In this document: positions 24,171-32,033 of the stretch, in pieces
Position numbering within the stretch: the stretch's first letter is position 1
Layout: each line of letters begins with the position of its first letter
NCBI GenBank assembly: GCA_019423685.1
Contig: JAHZAY010000001.1
Location: forward strand, 124,001-188,000
From: Clostridiales bacterium
GTDB taxonomy: Bacteria; Bacillota; Clostridia; Oscillospirales; Ruminococcaceae
DNA: 64,000 nucleotides
Reading direction: 5' to 3'
Translations under genes and position numbers: made by a program
Notes under the pieces: generated by a model
Told to the model about the DNA's origin: nothing
Databases searched by the model: none
What the model saw: only the letters and a program-made list of their open reading frames with translations

Positions 24171-25108
24171 TACTGCTGGACACCTCCAAACGCCTTGTTG
24201 CGAACCATCCTGTTGATGTGTGGGGTAATGATGTTCATCAGCAGAATCGAATAGGATACGCCTTCTGGATAGGAGCCAAAGAGGCGGATCACCATGGTGA
24301 TGATGGCGCAGCCCAAACCGAAGATGATCTTGCCCTTCTCGGTGATTGGGGAGGTGGTGTAGTCGGTGGCCATGAAGAAGGCGCCGATCAGCAAGCCGCC
24401 GCCCATGATCTCATACAGCGGGTTGATGCCGGCCAACAGCGAGATCACGGTGACGCCGCCGATGAAGCACAACGGGGTGGTGATGGTGATGACTCTGCGC
24501 CAGATCAGATAAATGCCGCCGATGATGAGCGCAAGTGCACAGGTCTCGCCCATGCAGCCGCCGCGCTGTCCCAAGAACATTTCGGTCAGCGAAGGAAGGC
24601 TTGCCATGTCGCCGGAAGAGATCAGTGCCAGAGGAGTAGCTCCGTATACGCCTTCTACTGCGCGGCCATTTTCGACCTGCAGCCAGCTGGTCATCTGCTG
24701 GGAGAAGGAGAGCAGGAGGAAAATTCTTGCCGCGATGGCCGGGTTTGCAAAGTTGTTGCCGATTCCGCCAAACAGCTGTTTGACCACTACAATGGCAAAG
24801 AAGCAGCCGACTACTGCCATCCAAAGTGGGAACTGCGCCGGAAGGTTAAAGGCAAGCAGCACGCCGGTGACCGCTGCGCTCAGGTCGGTGATGGTGACTT
24901 CCCGGCCAAGCACGCGCTCGGTGGCGTATTCAAAGACGATGCAGGCCGCAACGCAAACCGCAGTCAGCAGCAACGCCCGAAATCCAAAAATAAACACAGC
25001 CGCAATCAAGGCCGGAACCAGAGCAATCAGCACATCGCGCATGATGGTGCTGGTCGTCGCATTGTCCCGAATGTGCGGCGATGGGGATACGATCAATTTG
25101 TTACTCAA
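24170..25108 (-). CDS. rnfD: Rnf complex subunit RnfD (covalent FMN)
   Basis: Membrane subunit of Rnf related to NqrB, with about eight or more helices and covalent FMN. The flavin site is in VEGVYGATPLAL (threonine of the GAT), and a further family motif is GIGNNFANPAIAARIFLL. It begins SNKLIVSPSPHIRDNATT, the typical RnfD N terminus. The start is TTG 25108, preceded by GAGGTGAA at a good distance; there is no better ATG. The length is 312 residues. It follows rnfC after 16 bases and overlaps rnfG by one base. Confidence 0.96.
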   Translation of the reverse strand: MSNKLIVSPSPHIRDNATTSTIMRDVLIALVPALIAAVFIFGFRALLLTAVCVAACIVFEYATERVLGREVTITDLSAAVTGVLLAFNLPAQFPLWMAVVGCFFAIVVVKQLFGGIGNNFANPAIAARIFLLLSFSQQMTSWLQVENGRAVEGVYGATPLALISSGDMASLPSLTEMFLGQRGGCMGETCALALIIGGIYLIWRRVITITTPLCFIGGVTVISLLAGINPLYEIMGGGLLIGAFFMATDYTTSPITEKGKIIFGLGCAIITMVIRLFGSYPEGVSYSILLMNIITPHINRMVRNKAFGGVQQ

Positions 25109-25124
25109 AGCAATTCACCTCAAA

Positions 25125-26432
25125 CTATTTTTTAGGAGCGATCATGGCCTTCGACAACTTGTTGACCACAACCAACTGACGTTTCGCCGGACATACATAG
25201 GCGCAGCTGCCGCATTCGATGCAAAGGTTGACCTTGAGGGCTTTCAGTTCCGCAACATCCTTCATCTTAAATGCGGTCTCGATCAGCGACGGCATCAGGC
25301 CCATTGGGCAGGCACGCACGCAGCGTCCGCAGCGGATGCAGGCGGTCTCGTGGTATGTCGGCACATCCTTCTTTGCAAAGGCGAGCAAAGCGTTGTTGTT
25401 TTTAACCAGCGGGTAGTTGACGTCGTACAGCGGAGTACCCATCATAGGGCCGCCCATGAGCAGCTTTGCAGGTTCCTCTTTAAAGCCGCCGCAGAAATCG
25501 ACAATATCCTTAAACGGAGTGCCGATCGGAGCAATCACGTTTTGCGGCTGCTGGATAGCAGAACCATCGACGGTGATGGTCTTGGTGATCAGCGGCATAC
25601 CGGTGGTCATATACTCTCCAATAAACGCCATCGAGGTGACATTGCTGATGATGACGCCCGCCTGCCACGGGAGCTGGCCCTCCTTGATGACCTTGCCGCA
25701 GGTCTCATAGGCGATGACCTTCTCTGCGCCCTTCGGGTACATGGCTTTGAGCGGGACGATGTGAATATTTTGCTCACTTGCATACTCTTTGGTGAGCTTT
25801 TCAATTGCCTGGGGCTTGTTGTCCTCAATACCGATATAGACCTGTTTAATCGGCATAAATTCCAGGACGGTTTTGATTCCCTTGAGCAGCATGTCGGACT
25901 TATCCAGCATGGTGCGCAGGTCGGTGGTGATGTACGGCTCGCACTCGGCGGCGTTGATGACCAGGGTATCTACCGCACTTGGGTCCTTGAGGTTAAACTT
26001 GACATGAGCCGGGAAACCCGCGCCGCCCAATCCGACCAGGCCGGAATTTTTGAGTGCTTCCAAAAATTCCTGATAGTTATGTACAACTGGCGGTTTGACC
26101 TCTTCGGAAACCTCCTGTTTGCCATCGGTCGCGATGACGACAACCTGATCCACCGAACCGATGCTGGTGGTCATGCTGGTGATCGCCTCGACGGTGCCCG
26201 ATACGCTGGAGTGCGTCGTCGCACTCATAAACTTATCGGAAGCGCCGATCAACTGACCGACCTTTACAGAATCCCCCTTCTTTACCAGCGGGTTGCAAGG
26301 CGCACCCATATGCATGTGCATCGAGATGTACACCTTGGCCGGTACCGGCATAGCCTTCGGAACACTGTCGTTGGTGTTCTTGTGATGTGGCACGTGCACG
26401 CCCGGCAATGTCTTCTTACCATTATTCGACAC
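25125..26432 (-). CDS. rnfC: Rnf complex subunit RnfC (NADH/flavin/Fe-S)
   Basis: Cytosolic Rnf subunit that binds NAD(H) and FMN and two [4Fe-4S] clusters. Motifs in order: PAKVYISMHMHMGAPCNP near the N terminus, the NADH/FMN segment GLVGLGGAGFPAHVK, VINAAECEPYIT, then the two ferredoxin motifs CIRCGRCVRACPMG and CIECGSCAYVCP. The 435-residue length is standard for Clostridia. The start is GTG 26432 with GGGGGC upstream. There is no good promoter in the 94 bases between this gene and the Gx transporter gene, so it is probably read from the apbE promoter. Confidence 0.97.
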   Translation of the reverse strand: MSNNGKKTLPGVHVPHHKNTNDSVPKAMPVPAKVYISMHMHMGAPCNPLVKKGDSVKVGQLIGASDKFMSATTHSSVSGTVEAITSMTTSIGSVDQVVVIATDGKQEVSEEVKPPVVHNYQEFLEALKNSGLVGLGGAGFPAHVKFNLKDPSAVDTLVINAAECEPYITTDLRTMLDKSDMLLKGIKTVLEFMPIKQVYIGIEDNKPQAIEKLTKEYASEQNIHIVPLKAMYPKGAEKVIAYETCGKVIKEGQLPWQAGVIISNVTSMAFIGEYMTTGMPLITKTITVDGSAIQQPQNVIAPIGTPFKDIVDFCGGFKEEPAKLLMGGPMMGTPLYDVNYPLVKNNNALLAFAKKDVPTYHETACIRCGRCVRACPMGLMPSLIETAFKMKDVAELKALKVNLCIECGSCAYVCPAKRQLVVVNKLSKAMIAPKK

Positions 26433-26526
26433 GATTTTTAGCCCCCATTTCTATAAATTGCCTGAAACCCTCCAGACAGACGATAAGGCCGGTTGTGCAA
26501 AAACCGCCCTCTATCATTTATAATCC

Positions 26527-27054
26527 CTACTTTCCTGTGCGCTGCCGCAGCTGTTTTCGGTAACGCTCCGGGAGGTAAGGTATTATCCAAATAAAAAGTT
26601 TTCCTGTGATTGTCCCCACTACAAGTCCGGAAAGGATGAGCACAGGGATGTAATAATAAAGGAAAACGCTCGTTAAAAATCGGGCTAGAATCAACTGCCC
26701 GACGTTGTGAAATACAGCGCCAACGACGCTGAGCGTGATGTAATGCAGGTTATAGCGGGTCAGCCAATCCAGCAGCAGAATGGCTGTCACCGAGACAAGG
26801 CCGCCCGAAAGGCTCAAAGCTCCGGCGACCAGGCCGCGTGTCAGCAGCACAAACAGCGACTTCATGGCCGCCATCGTGTAGCCGGACCCTTTTCCCAGGA
26901 AAAATACACAGTACATCGTGACAATATTGGAAAGGCCCAGCCGGATGCCCGGCAGCATGCCCGGGATGGTCACCATACTTTCCAGATAGGAAAAGGCCAT
27001 TGCCAAAGCAAACAATAAACCCATCAGGCTGATCTTTGCGGCGAGGTTTCTCAT
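26527..27054 (-). CDS. Gx transporter family membrane protein
   Basis: Five- or six-helix membrane protein of the Gx transporter family (also annotated heptaprenyl diphosphate synthase component I). It resembles the substrate-binding component of ECF vitamin transporters, and family members are commonly found beside ApbE and Rnf or other flavinylated systems. Recognised from the start LAAKISLMGLLFALAMAFSY followed by PGIRLGLSNIVTMYC, and GALSLSGGLVS. It is 175 residues. ATG overlaps the apbE stop (ATGA). The context suggests a role in supplying flavin or its precursor for RnfG/RnfD flavinylation, but that is inference. Confidence 0.88.
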   Translation of the reverse strand: MRNLAAKISLMGLLFALAMAFSYLESMVTIPGMLPGIRLGLSNIVTMYCVFFLGKGSGYTMAAMKSLFVLLTRGLVAGALSLSGGLVSVTAILLLDWLTRYNLHYITLSVVGAVFHNVGQLILARFLTSVFLYYYIPVLILSGLVVGTITGKLFIWIIPYLPERYRKQLRQRTGK

Positions 27055-28115
27055 TGACTCTCCTCCCCTACCTGCTGGAACTGATACCCTCGGGTATTCT
27101 GTGAATTGGGTTGCAGGTTGCCCTGCAAGGACGGAGAATAGTAGACATTTCCGTCGGTATCGACCACAATCAGCTGGTAGTCCTCCTGCTGCATCCGCTG
27201 AAGGGCGGCGTCCTTTCCCGCCACAAACAGCGCTGTTGAGAGGCAGTCTGCCAGCAGCCCATCCTCAGAAACTACCGAGACCGACAGCAGATCGGACTCG
27301 GCCGGATAACCGGTGCGCGGGTCCAGCACATGGTGATACCGTTTGCCGTCCTGCTCAAACCAGCGCTCATAGCCTCCCGTTGTCGCCATCGTTTTTCCCG
27401 TCAAACTGAGCGTTGCAAAGTATTCGGAAGCATCTCCCTGTGGGTCCCGGATGGCAAAGCGGTATTCCTCCCCTTCCGGTGAGTTGCCCAAGACAACCAG
27501 ATTGCCTCCGATCGAGACATAGCCGGTGCGGATCTCATACTCCTCTGCAACCTCGCGCACAATGTCACAGGAGGCGCCCTTCGCCACCGCTCCAAGGTCG
27601 ATGGCCTGTCCGGACCGGGCAAGCATCACCTGATCCCCGTCGATGAGCAGGTCATGGTAGTCGACCAACGCCTTTGCCTGATCGATCTCCTGCTGGGAGG
27701 GGACGCGCGGATGATCCGAGGTGATCGCCCAAAGTTCCGTCAGTGGGGCGATGGTGATATCGAAAAGCCCATCAAATTCGGAAGAGATCTCCAGGGAACG
27801 GTTGAGCAGCTTTAGACACTCTTCCGAAACGGTGGTGTACTGCTTGCCCGCATTTTCATTGATGCGGCTGATCTGGCTGGTTTCGATGTACATCGAATAC
27901 TGCTGTTCATACTGTTGCAGACGGCGCTCGATTTCGTCCGCCGCCTGTTGGGAGTTTTTGCCATAAAGCTTTAGTTCCACCACCGTGTCCATCACAAAAC
28001 AGGTCGACACCGTCAGGTGGTATTCCTCTTCCCGCCACTTTGCCGCCGCCACAATGCTCACGAGCACCACAAGCGCCACCGCCGCCAGCAGGATTGTCCT
28101 GGTTTTCTGCCTCAC
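27051..28115 (-). CDS. apbE: FAD:protein FMN transferase ApbE
   Basis: Mg-dependent transferase that moves FMN from FAD onto a threonine of target proteins, here presumably RnfG and RnfD. An N-terminal hydrophobic helix (about residues 6-24) anchors it outside the membrane; it is not an evident lipoprotein. Core motifs: CFVMDTVVELKLYG, FDGLFDITIAPLTELW, IDLGAVAKGASCD, GGNLVVLG, and HHVLDPRTGYPA. The start is GTG 28115, six bases after AGGAGG; an ATG at 28142 lies before that site. The protein is 354 residues. It heads the apbE-Gx-rnfCDGEAB cluster with its own promoter. Confidence 0.95.
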   Translation of the reverse strand: MRQKTRTILLAAVALVVLVSIVAAAKWREEEYHLTVSTCFVMDTVVELKLYGKNSQQAADEIERRLQQYEQQYSMYIETSQISRINENAGKQYTTVSEECLKLLNRSLEISSEFDGLFDITIAPLTELWAITSDHPRVPSQQEIDQAKALVDYHDLLIDGDQVMLARSGQAIDLGAVAKGASCDIVREVAEEYEIRTGYVSIGGNLVVLGNSPEGEEYRFAIRDPQGDASEYFATLSLTGKTMATTGGYERWFEQDGKRYHHVLDPRTGYPAESDLLSVSVVSEDGLLADCLSTALFVAGKDAALQRMQQEDYQLIVVDTDGNVYYSPSLQGNLQPNSQNTRGYQFQQVGEESQ

Positions 28116-28147
28116 GCCCAACCTCCTAACAATATCTAACATTTTTA

Positions 28148-28176
28148 AGTTTACTACATTTTAACCAAATAATCAA
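28148..28176 (-). promoter_or_regulatory. Promoter of apbE and probably the whole rnf cluster
   Basis: Minus strand: -35 TTGATT (28171-28176), 17-bp spacer, -10 TAAACT (28148-28153), ending about 33 bases before the GTG start. Confidence 0.7.
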
Positions 28177-28472
28177 TAGCTTTTTTTGTGTTATTTTATT
28201 GTCATAAAGAAATGGCTTATTTACGCCATTTTTATTTCATCTTAACCTGTGCGGTACCAAAACAGACCCTCTTTTTTCCTTTTTCTCCCTACATAAATCT
28301 ACAAAAATCTTCGCAAAGTTTTGTATAATTTCTCATTTTTAGAACAATCTGCACAAAACCCCAAGCAATCTTTTTGCAGCCTCCCCTGCAAATCCCAAAA
28401 GTTTCCTTCCCTCCCCTTGACGTCCCCCAAATGCGCGCACTCTAACCTCGATCCGTCCATCGCCGCAGACGA

Positions 28473-28502
28473 TTGACAAACCGGCATCGCAGCTTTTATA
28501 CT
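28473..28502 (+). promoter_or_regulatory. Promoter of the uvrA-like gene
   Basis: -35 TTGACA (28473-28478), 18-bp spacer, -10 TATACT (28497-28502), about 50 bases before the start codon. Confidence 0.7.
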
Positions 28503-28551
28503 AGAGAGGTACGCAAATGCTTCTGACGCTATATAAATAGGAAGGTTTCTT

Positions 28552-31029
28552 ATGATCGATAAAATTTTAATCCGCGGAGCCCGCGTTCACAACCTCAAAA
28601 ACATCGCCGTGGACGTCCCTCTGGGGCAGATTGTCGGCATCGCGGGCGTTTCCGGTTCGGGCAAATCCTCCCTTGCGCTCGGCGTCCTCTATGCAGAAGG
28701 GTCCCGGCGCTACCTGGAATCGCTCTCCACCTATACCCGCCGCCGCATGACCCAGGCCGCCAAAGCGCAGGTGGACCAGGTGCTCTATGTTCCTGCCGCC
28801 CTTGCGCTGCACCAGCGTCCCGGAGTGCCCGGCATCCGCAGCACCTTCGGCACCGGCACCGAGCTGCTCAACAGCCTGCGCCTGATGTTTTCCCGCTTGA
28901 GCAGCCACCGCTGTCCCAATGGGCACTACCTCCAACCCACCCTCGATGTGGCGGCGGGATTGGAGCTGAGCTGCCCGGTCTGCGGGGCCAAATTCTTTGC
29001 CCCTTCGGCGGAGGAGCTGGCATTCAACAGCCAAGGCGCCTGCCACACCTGTGATGGCACCGGCATCGTGCGCACCGTCGACCAGTCCACCCTTGTGCCG
29101 GACGATTCGTTGACCATCGACCAGGGAGCCGTCGCCCCCTGGAACTCGCTGATGTGGTCGCTGATGACCGACGTCTGCCGCGCCATGGGGGTGCGCACCG
29201 ACGTCCCCTTCCGGGAGCTGAGCGAGAAGGAAAAGGAGATTGTCTACCACGGACCCGCCGAAAAGAAGCACATCTTCTACCGGTCCAAAAATGCGGCCGT
29301 CGCAACCGAAATGGATTTCACCTACTTCAACGCCACCTACACCGTCCAAAACGCCCTGTCCAAGGTCAAGGATGAGAAGGGCATGAAGCGGGTCGAAAAG
29401 TTTTTAAAGCAGGAAACCTGCCCAGACTGCGGCGGAAGCCGCCTGTGTGAAGCGGCCCGTGCACCAAAGCTGCGGGGAATCTCGCTGGACGAGGCCTGCC
29501 GCTTCACCCTTGAGGAATTGGTGGAGTGGGTAAAGGGAGTTCCGGCCTCCCTGCCCGAGCCGATGCGCCCGATGGCAAACAGCATCTGCGAATCCCTGCT
29601 GAGCGCGGCCCAACGCCTGCTCGACCTGGGGCTGGGCTATCTGACCCTCGACCGCGCGTCCTCCACCCTCTCCACCGGCGAGCGGCAGCGGATGCAGCTG
29701 GCCCGCGCCGTGCGCAACCGCACCACCGGCGTCCTCTATGTGCTCGACGAGCCCTCCATCGGGCTGCACCCCTCCAACATCATCGGCCTGACCGGCGTGA
29801 TGCAGGACCTGATCGCCGATGGCAACTCGGTGGTGCTGGTCGACCACGACACCCAGATCCTCTCCACGGCGAACTGGATCATCGAGATGGGTCCCGAAGC
29901 GGGCGCCAACGGCGGTCGGGTCATCGCGCAGGGGACACCCTGCCAGCTTGCAGAAAATCCACAGTCGCAGATCGGGCCCTTTTTCTCGAAAAAGGCCTCG
30001 GTGCGCTGCCGGCCCCGCATCGATCCGGACCAGCTGTTTTGTCTGGGAAGGATTCACCTCTCCACCGACAAAATCCACACGGTAAAGCCGCTGGAAGCCG
30101 ACATCCCCAAGGGGAGGCTCACGGTGGTGACCGGCGTCTCCGGTTCGGGCAAAACCACCCTCATTCTGGAGAGCCTCGTGCCCGCCCTCGACGCCATCAC
30201 CCGCGGACAACCCCTCCCCGAGCATGTGCGGGCCATCGACGCCCCGGGCATCGCACAGGTCAAGCTCATCGACGCCACCCCCATCGGCATCAATGTCCGC
30301 TCCACCGTCGCCACCTACGCCAACATCCACGACGAGCTGCGCAAGATCTACGCCAAAAGCCCTGACGCCAAGGAGCGCGGTCTGCACGCCAGCGATTTTT
30401 CCTACAACACCGGCAAACTGCGCTGCCCGGTCTGCGACGGCACTGGCGTCATCAACCTGGACGTACAGTTCCTGCCGGATGTGCAGATCCCCTGCCCGGA
30501 ATGCCGCGGCTCCCGCTACGCCAAAGAGGCCAGCCTTGTCCTGCACAAAAACAAAGCCGGCATCTCCCACTCCCTGCCAGAGCTGATGGCGATGGATGTG
30601 CGGGAAGCCATTGCCTTTTGCAAGGATATGAAGCTGGTCCATCAGCGCCTGGAGGTGCTGCAGCAGCTGGGCCTGGGGTACCTGACGTTGGGCGAAGAGA
30701 CCCCGAGCCTCTCCGGCGGGGAAGCGCAGAGGCTGAAGCTGGCAAGCGAGATGGGCCGCGCACAGTCGGACACCGTCTTTGTCTTTGATGAGCCGACCAT
30801 CGGCCTGCACCCGCTGGACGTCCAGACGCTGCTCTCCGTCTTTCAGACGCTGATCGACAACGGCGCCACCGTCCTCGTCATCGAGCACGACCTCGACGTA
30901 ATCCGCAACGCCGATTACCTGATCGACATGGGGCCCGGCGGCGGAGAGGCTGGCGGACGGATTGTCGCGACCGGGACTCCCGATCAGGTCCGTCAAAATC
31001 CAAGCAGCCGCACAGGGCAGTTTCTCTAA
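28552..31029 (+). CDS. UvrA-like (class II) ABC ATPase lacking the UvrB-binding domain
   Basis: 825-residue tandem ABC ATPase of the UvrA family. First ATPase: GVSGSGKSSLALGVL, signature LSTGERQRMQLARAV, Walker B LYVLDEPSIGLHP. Second: GVSGSGKTTLILESL, LSGGEAQRLKLASEM, VFVFDEPTIGLHP. Zinc modules are visible as CPVC..CHTCDGTG, CPDCGGSRL and CPVCDGTG..CPECRGSR. Between RSTFGTGTELLNSLRLMFSR and the first zinc module there are only about 60 residues; canonical UvrA has roughly 100 more here, forming the UvrB-binding domain. It should therefore not be the housekeeping UvrA, but a class II member of the kind linked to DNA-binding drug tolerance. Monocistronic. Confidence 0.92.
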   Translation: MIDKILIRGARVHNLKNIAVDVPLGQIVGIAGVSGSGKSSLALGVLYAEGSRRYLESLSTYTRRRMTQAAKAQVDQVLYVPAALALHQRPGVPGIRSTFGTGTELLNSLRLMFSRLSSHRCPNGHYLQPTLDVAAGLELSCPVCGAKFFAPSAEELAFNSQGACHTCDGTGIVRTVDQSTLVPDDSLTIDQGAVAPWNSLMWSLMTDVCRAMGVRTDVPFRELSEKEKEIVYHGPAEKKHIFYRSKNAAVATEMDFTYFNATYTVQNALSKVKDEKGMKRVEKFLKQETCPDCGGSRLCEAARAPKLRGISLDEACRFTLEELVEWVKGVPASLPEPMRPMANSICESLLSAAQRLLDLGLGYLTLDRASSTLSTGERQRMQLARAVRNRTTGVLYVLDEPSIGLHPSNIIGLTGVMQDLIADGNSVVLVDHDTQILSTANWIIEMGPEAGANGGRVIAQGTPCQLAENPQSQIGPFFSKKASVRCRPRIDPDQLFCLGRIHLSTDKIHTVKPLEADIPKGRLTVVTGVSGSGKTTLILESLVPALDAITRGQPLPEHVRAIDAPGIAQVKLIDATPIGINVRSTVATYANIHDELRKIYAKSPDAKERGLHASDFSYNTGKLRCPVCDGTGVINLDVQFLPDVQIPCPECRGSRYAKEASLVLHKNKAGISHSLPELMAMDVREAIAFCKDMKLVHQRLEVLQQLGLGYLTLGEETPSLSGGEAQRLKLASEMGRAQSDTVFVFDEPTIGLHPLDVQTLLSVFQTLIDNGATVLVIEHDLDVIRNADYLIDMGPGGGEAGGRIVATGTPDQVRQNPSSRTGQFL

Positions 31030-31080
31030 CTCCTGGCCATTGCCTGCGCTGCAAGGCAAAGGTATTGCTTTTCGCTGCAA

Positions 31081-31117
31081 AAAAGAGGCACAGCAACTCG
31101 GTTGCTGTGCCTCTTTT
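31081..31117. terminator. Bidirectional terminator between uvrA-like and nitroreductase genes
   Basis: 13-bp perfect stem GAGGCACAGCAAC / complement, TCG loop, A and T runs on the two sides, between converging genes. Confidence 0.92.
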
Positions 31118-31128
31118 GTATCTACTTT

Positions 31129-31650
31129 TTATACGCGGACGACGTAATTGTCCTTTCTCTTTGCCGGTTCCGGTGCAGGTCCAGCCGCATAGCCCAGTGC
31201 AAGCGAACCGACGCCCCGCAGTGTCTCCGGGAGGCCCCATTCGCGCAGCAGAGCCTTGCCCTCTTCGCTGTCGAAGATTTCGCGCTCGCGGTGAATCCAA
31301 ACCGAAGCCAGATCCAGCGCATGTGCCGCCAGCATCATGTTCTCCAGCACGCAGCTGGCATCCTCTACAAAGGTGTGGGCATTGCCGTCGGCCAGTACCA
31401 GAATGATGACCGGTGCGCCATAGTAGGGGTCAATATCCTTGCCCATCACTGCGGCGTTGAGCTTGGAAATCTGATCGCGGTACTTTTTGCTTGTGACAGC
31501 AATGATGGTCGGGGATTGGCGTCCACCGCCGGTCGGCGCATAGGTTCCCGCTTCCAGAACCTTGTTGAGCAGTTCATCCGGCACCATGTCCGGTTTATAC
31601 GACCGCACACTGCGGCGGGTCTTAATCAACGACAAGAATTTTTCTTCCAT
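31129..31650 (-). CDS. Nitroreductase family protein
   Basis: FMN-dependent oxidoreductase of the nitroreductase fold, reducing nitro groups, quinones or other acceptors with NAD(P)H; the physiological substrate is unknown. FMN-contacting RRSVRSYKPD is near the N terminus, then VLEAGTYAPTGGGRQ and, near the end, GVGSLALGYAAG. The 173-residue length matches the short clostridial type. The start is ATG 31650, eight bases after GGAGG; an ATG at 31665 overlaps that site. It is monocistronic with a strong promoter. Confidence 0.92.
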   Translation of the reverse strand: MEEKFLSLIKTRRSVRSYKPDMVPDELLNKVLEAGTYAPTGGGRQSPTIIAVTSKKYRDQISKLNAAVMGKDIDPYYGAPVIILVLADGNAHTFVEDASCVLENMMLAAHALDLASVWIHREREIFDSEEGKALLREWGLPETLRGVGSLALGYAAGPAPEPAKRKDNYVVRV

Positions 31651-31706
31651 AAACGGTTCCTCCATTCTGTCCTTTTTCTTTTTGGAAAAGTTTCCAATTC
31701 AACTTT

Positions 31707-31735
31707 ATTATAAAAGGATGCAAAGAGGTTGTCAA
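31707..31735 (-). promoter_or_regulatory. Promoter of the nitroreductase gene
   Basis: Minus strand, consensus: -35 TTGACA (31730-31735), 17-bp spacer, -10 TATAAT (31707-31712). Confidence 0.85.
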
Positions 31736-31772
31736 GCGCCCTGCAAGCGGGGGCAAAACAGCTTTTTTGCAC

Positions 31773-31818
31773 AAAAAAAGGCCCCAACAAACCGCATCAT
31801 CGAGCGATTGGTTGGAGC
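31773..31818 (-). terminator. Terminator after tRNA-Thr
   Basis: Minus strand hairpin of about 12 pairs with one mismatch (CCAACCAATCGC pairing with GCGGTTTGTTGG), followed by a run of seven T. Confidence 0.8.
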
Positions 31819-31825
31819 AAGCTTT

Positions 31826-31901
31826 TGGGGCTAGAGATGGGAATCGAACCCACGACCTGCTGATTACGAATCAGCTGCTCTACCGACTGAGCCACTCTAG
31901 C
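31826..31901 (-). tRNA. tRNA-Thr (anticodon CGU)
   Basis: 76 nt including an encoded CCA. The acceptor stem GCTAGAG / CTCTAGC, D arm with AGTCGGTAGA, anticodon stem GCTGA / TCAGC and T arm with TTCGATT are all complete. The anticodon loop TTCGTAA carries CGT at 31868-31866, reading ACG (threonine). The discriminator base is C. A consensus promoter lies directly upstream and a terminator directly downstream, so it is a single tRNA transcription unit. Confidence 0.95.
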
Positions 31902-31921
31902 GTCTTTAAAAAGCTTTAACT

Positions 31922-31950
31922 ATTATACCGCATCTTTCCATTTAGGTCAA
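31922..31950 (-). promoter_or_regulatory. Promoter of tRNA-Thr
   Basis: Minus strand: -35 TTGACC (31945-31950), 17-bp spacer, -10 TATAAT (31922-31927), ending 21 bases before the mature 5' end. Confidence 0.85.
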
Positions 31951-31991
31951 GAGTTCCTACCGATTTTATCCAAAATATTTTCGAAAAGATA

Positions 31992-32023
31992 AGAGGGAAG
32001 GGCCTCTCTTGGTCCTTCCCTCT
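31992..32023 (-). terminator. Terminator-like hairpin after the macroglobulin-like gene
   Basis: 10-bp perfect stem AGAGGGAAGG / CCTTCCCTCT with a 12-base loop, 11 bases past the stop at 32034. The T run is weak (TTATCTTTT), so efficiency is uncertain. Confidence 0.65.
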
Positions 32024-32033
32024 GTAGATATTC

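Larger units (their letters stand above)
28116..28551. other. Intergenic region between apbE (minus) and the uvrA-like gene (plus)
   Basis: 436 bases without a supported gene. It holds the apbE/rnf promoter at 28148-28176 and the uvrA-like promoter at 28473-28502. An isolated TATAAT at 28324-28329 on the plus strand has no matching -35. The middle is pyrimidine-rich; I see no RNA structure or coding sequence I can support. Confidence 0.55.

Noticed and set aside
24513..26441. Plus-strand open frame of 642 codons in the rnf region
   Set aside because: Antisense to rnfC/rnfD, whose Fe-S and flavin motifs are complete.
28299..28487. 62-codon minus-strand frame between apbE and the uvrA-like gene
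   Set aside because: No ribosome site or recognisable motif, and it overlaps the uvrA-like promoter.
29404..31080. Minus-strand open frame of 558 codons in the uvrA-like gene
   Set aside because: Antisense shadow caused by high third-position GC; no motif.
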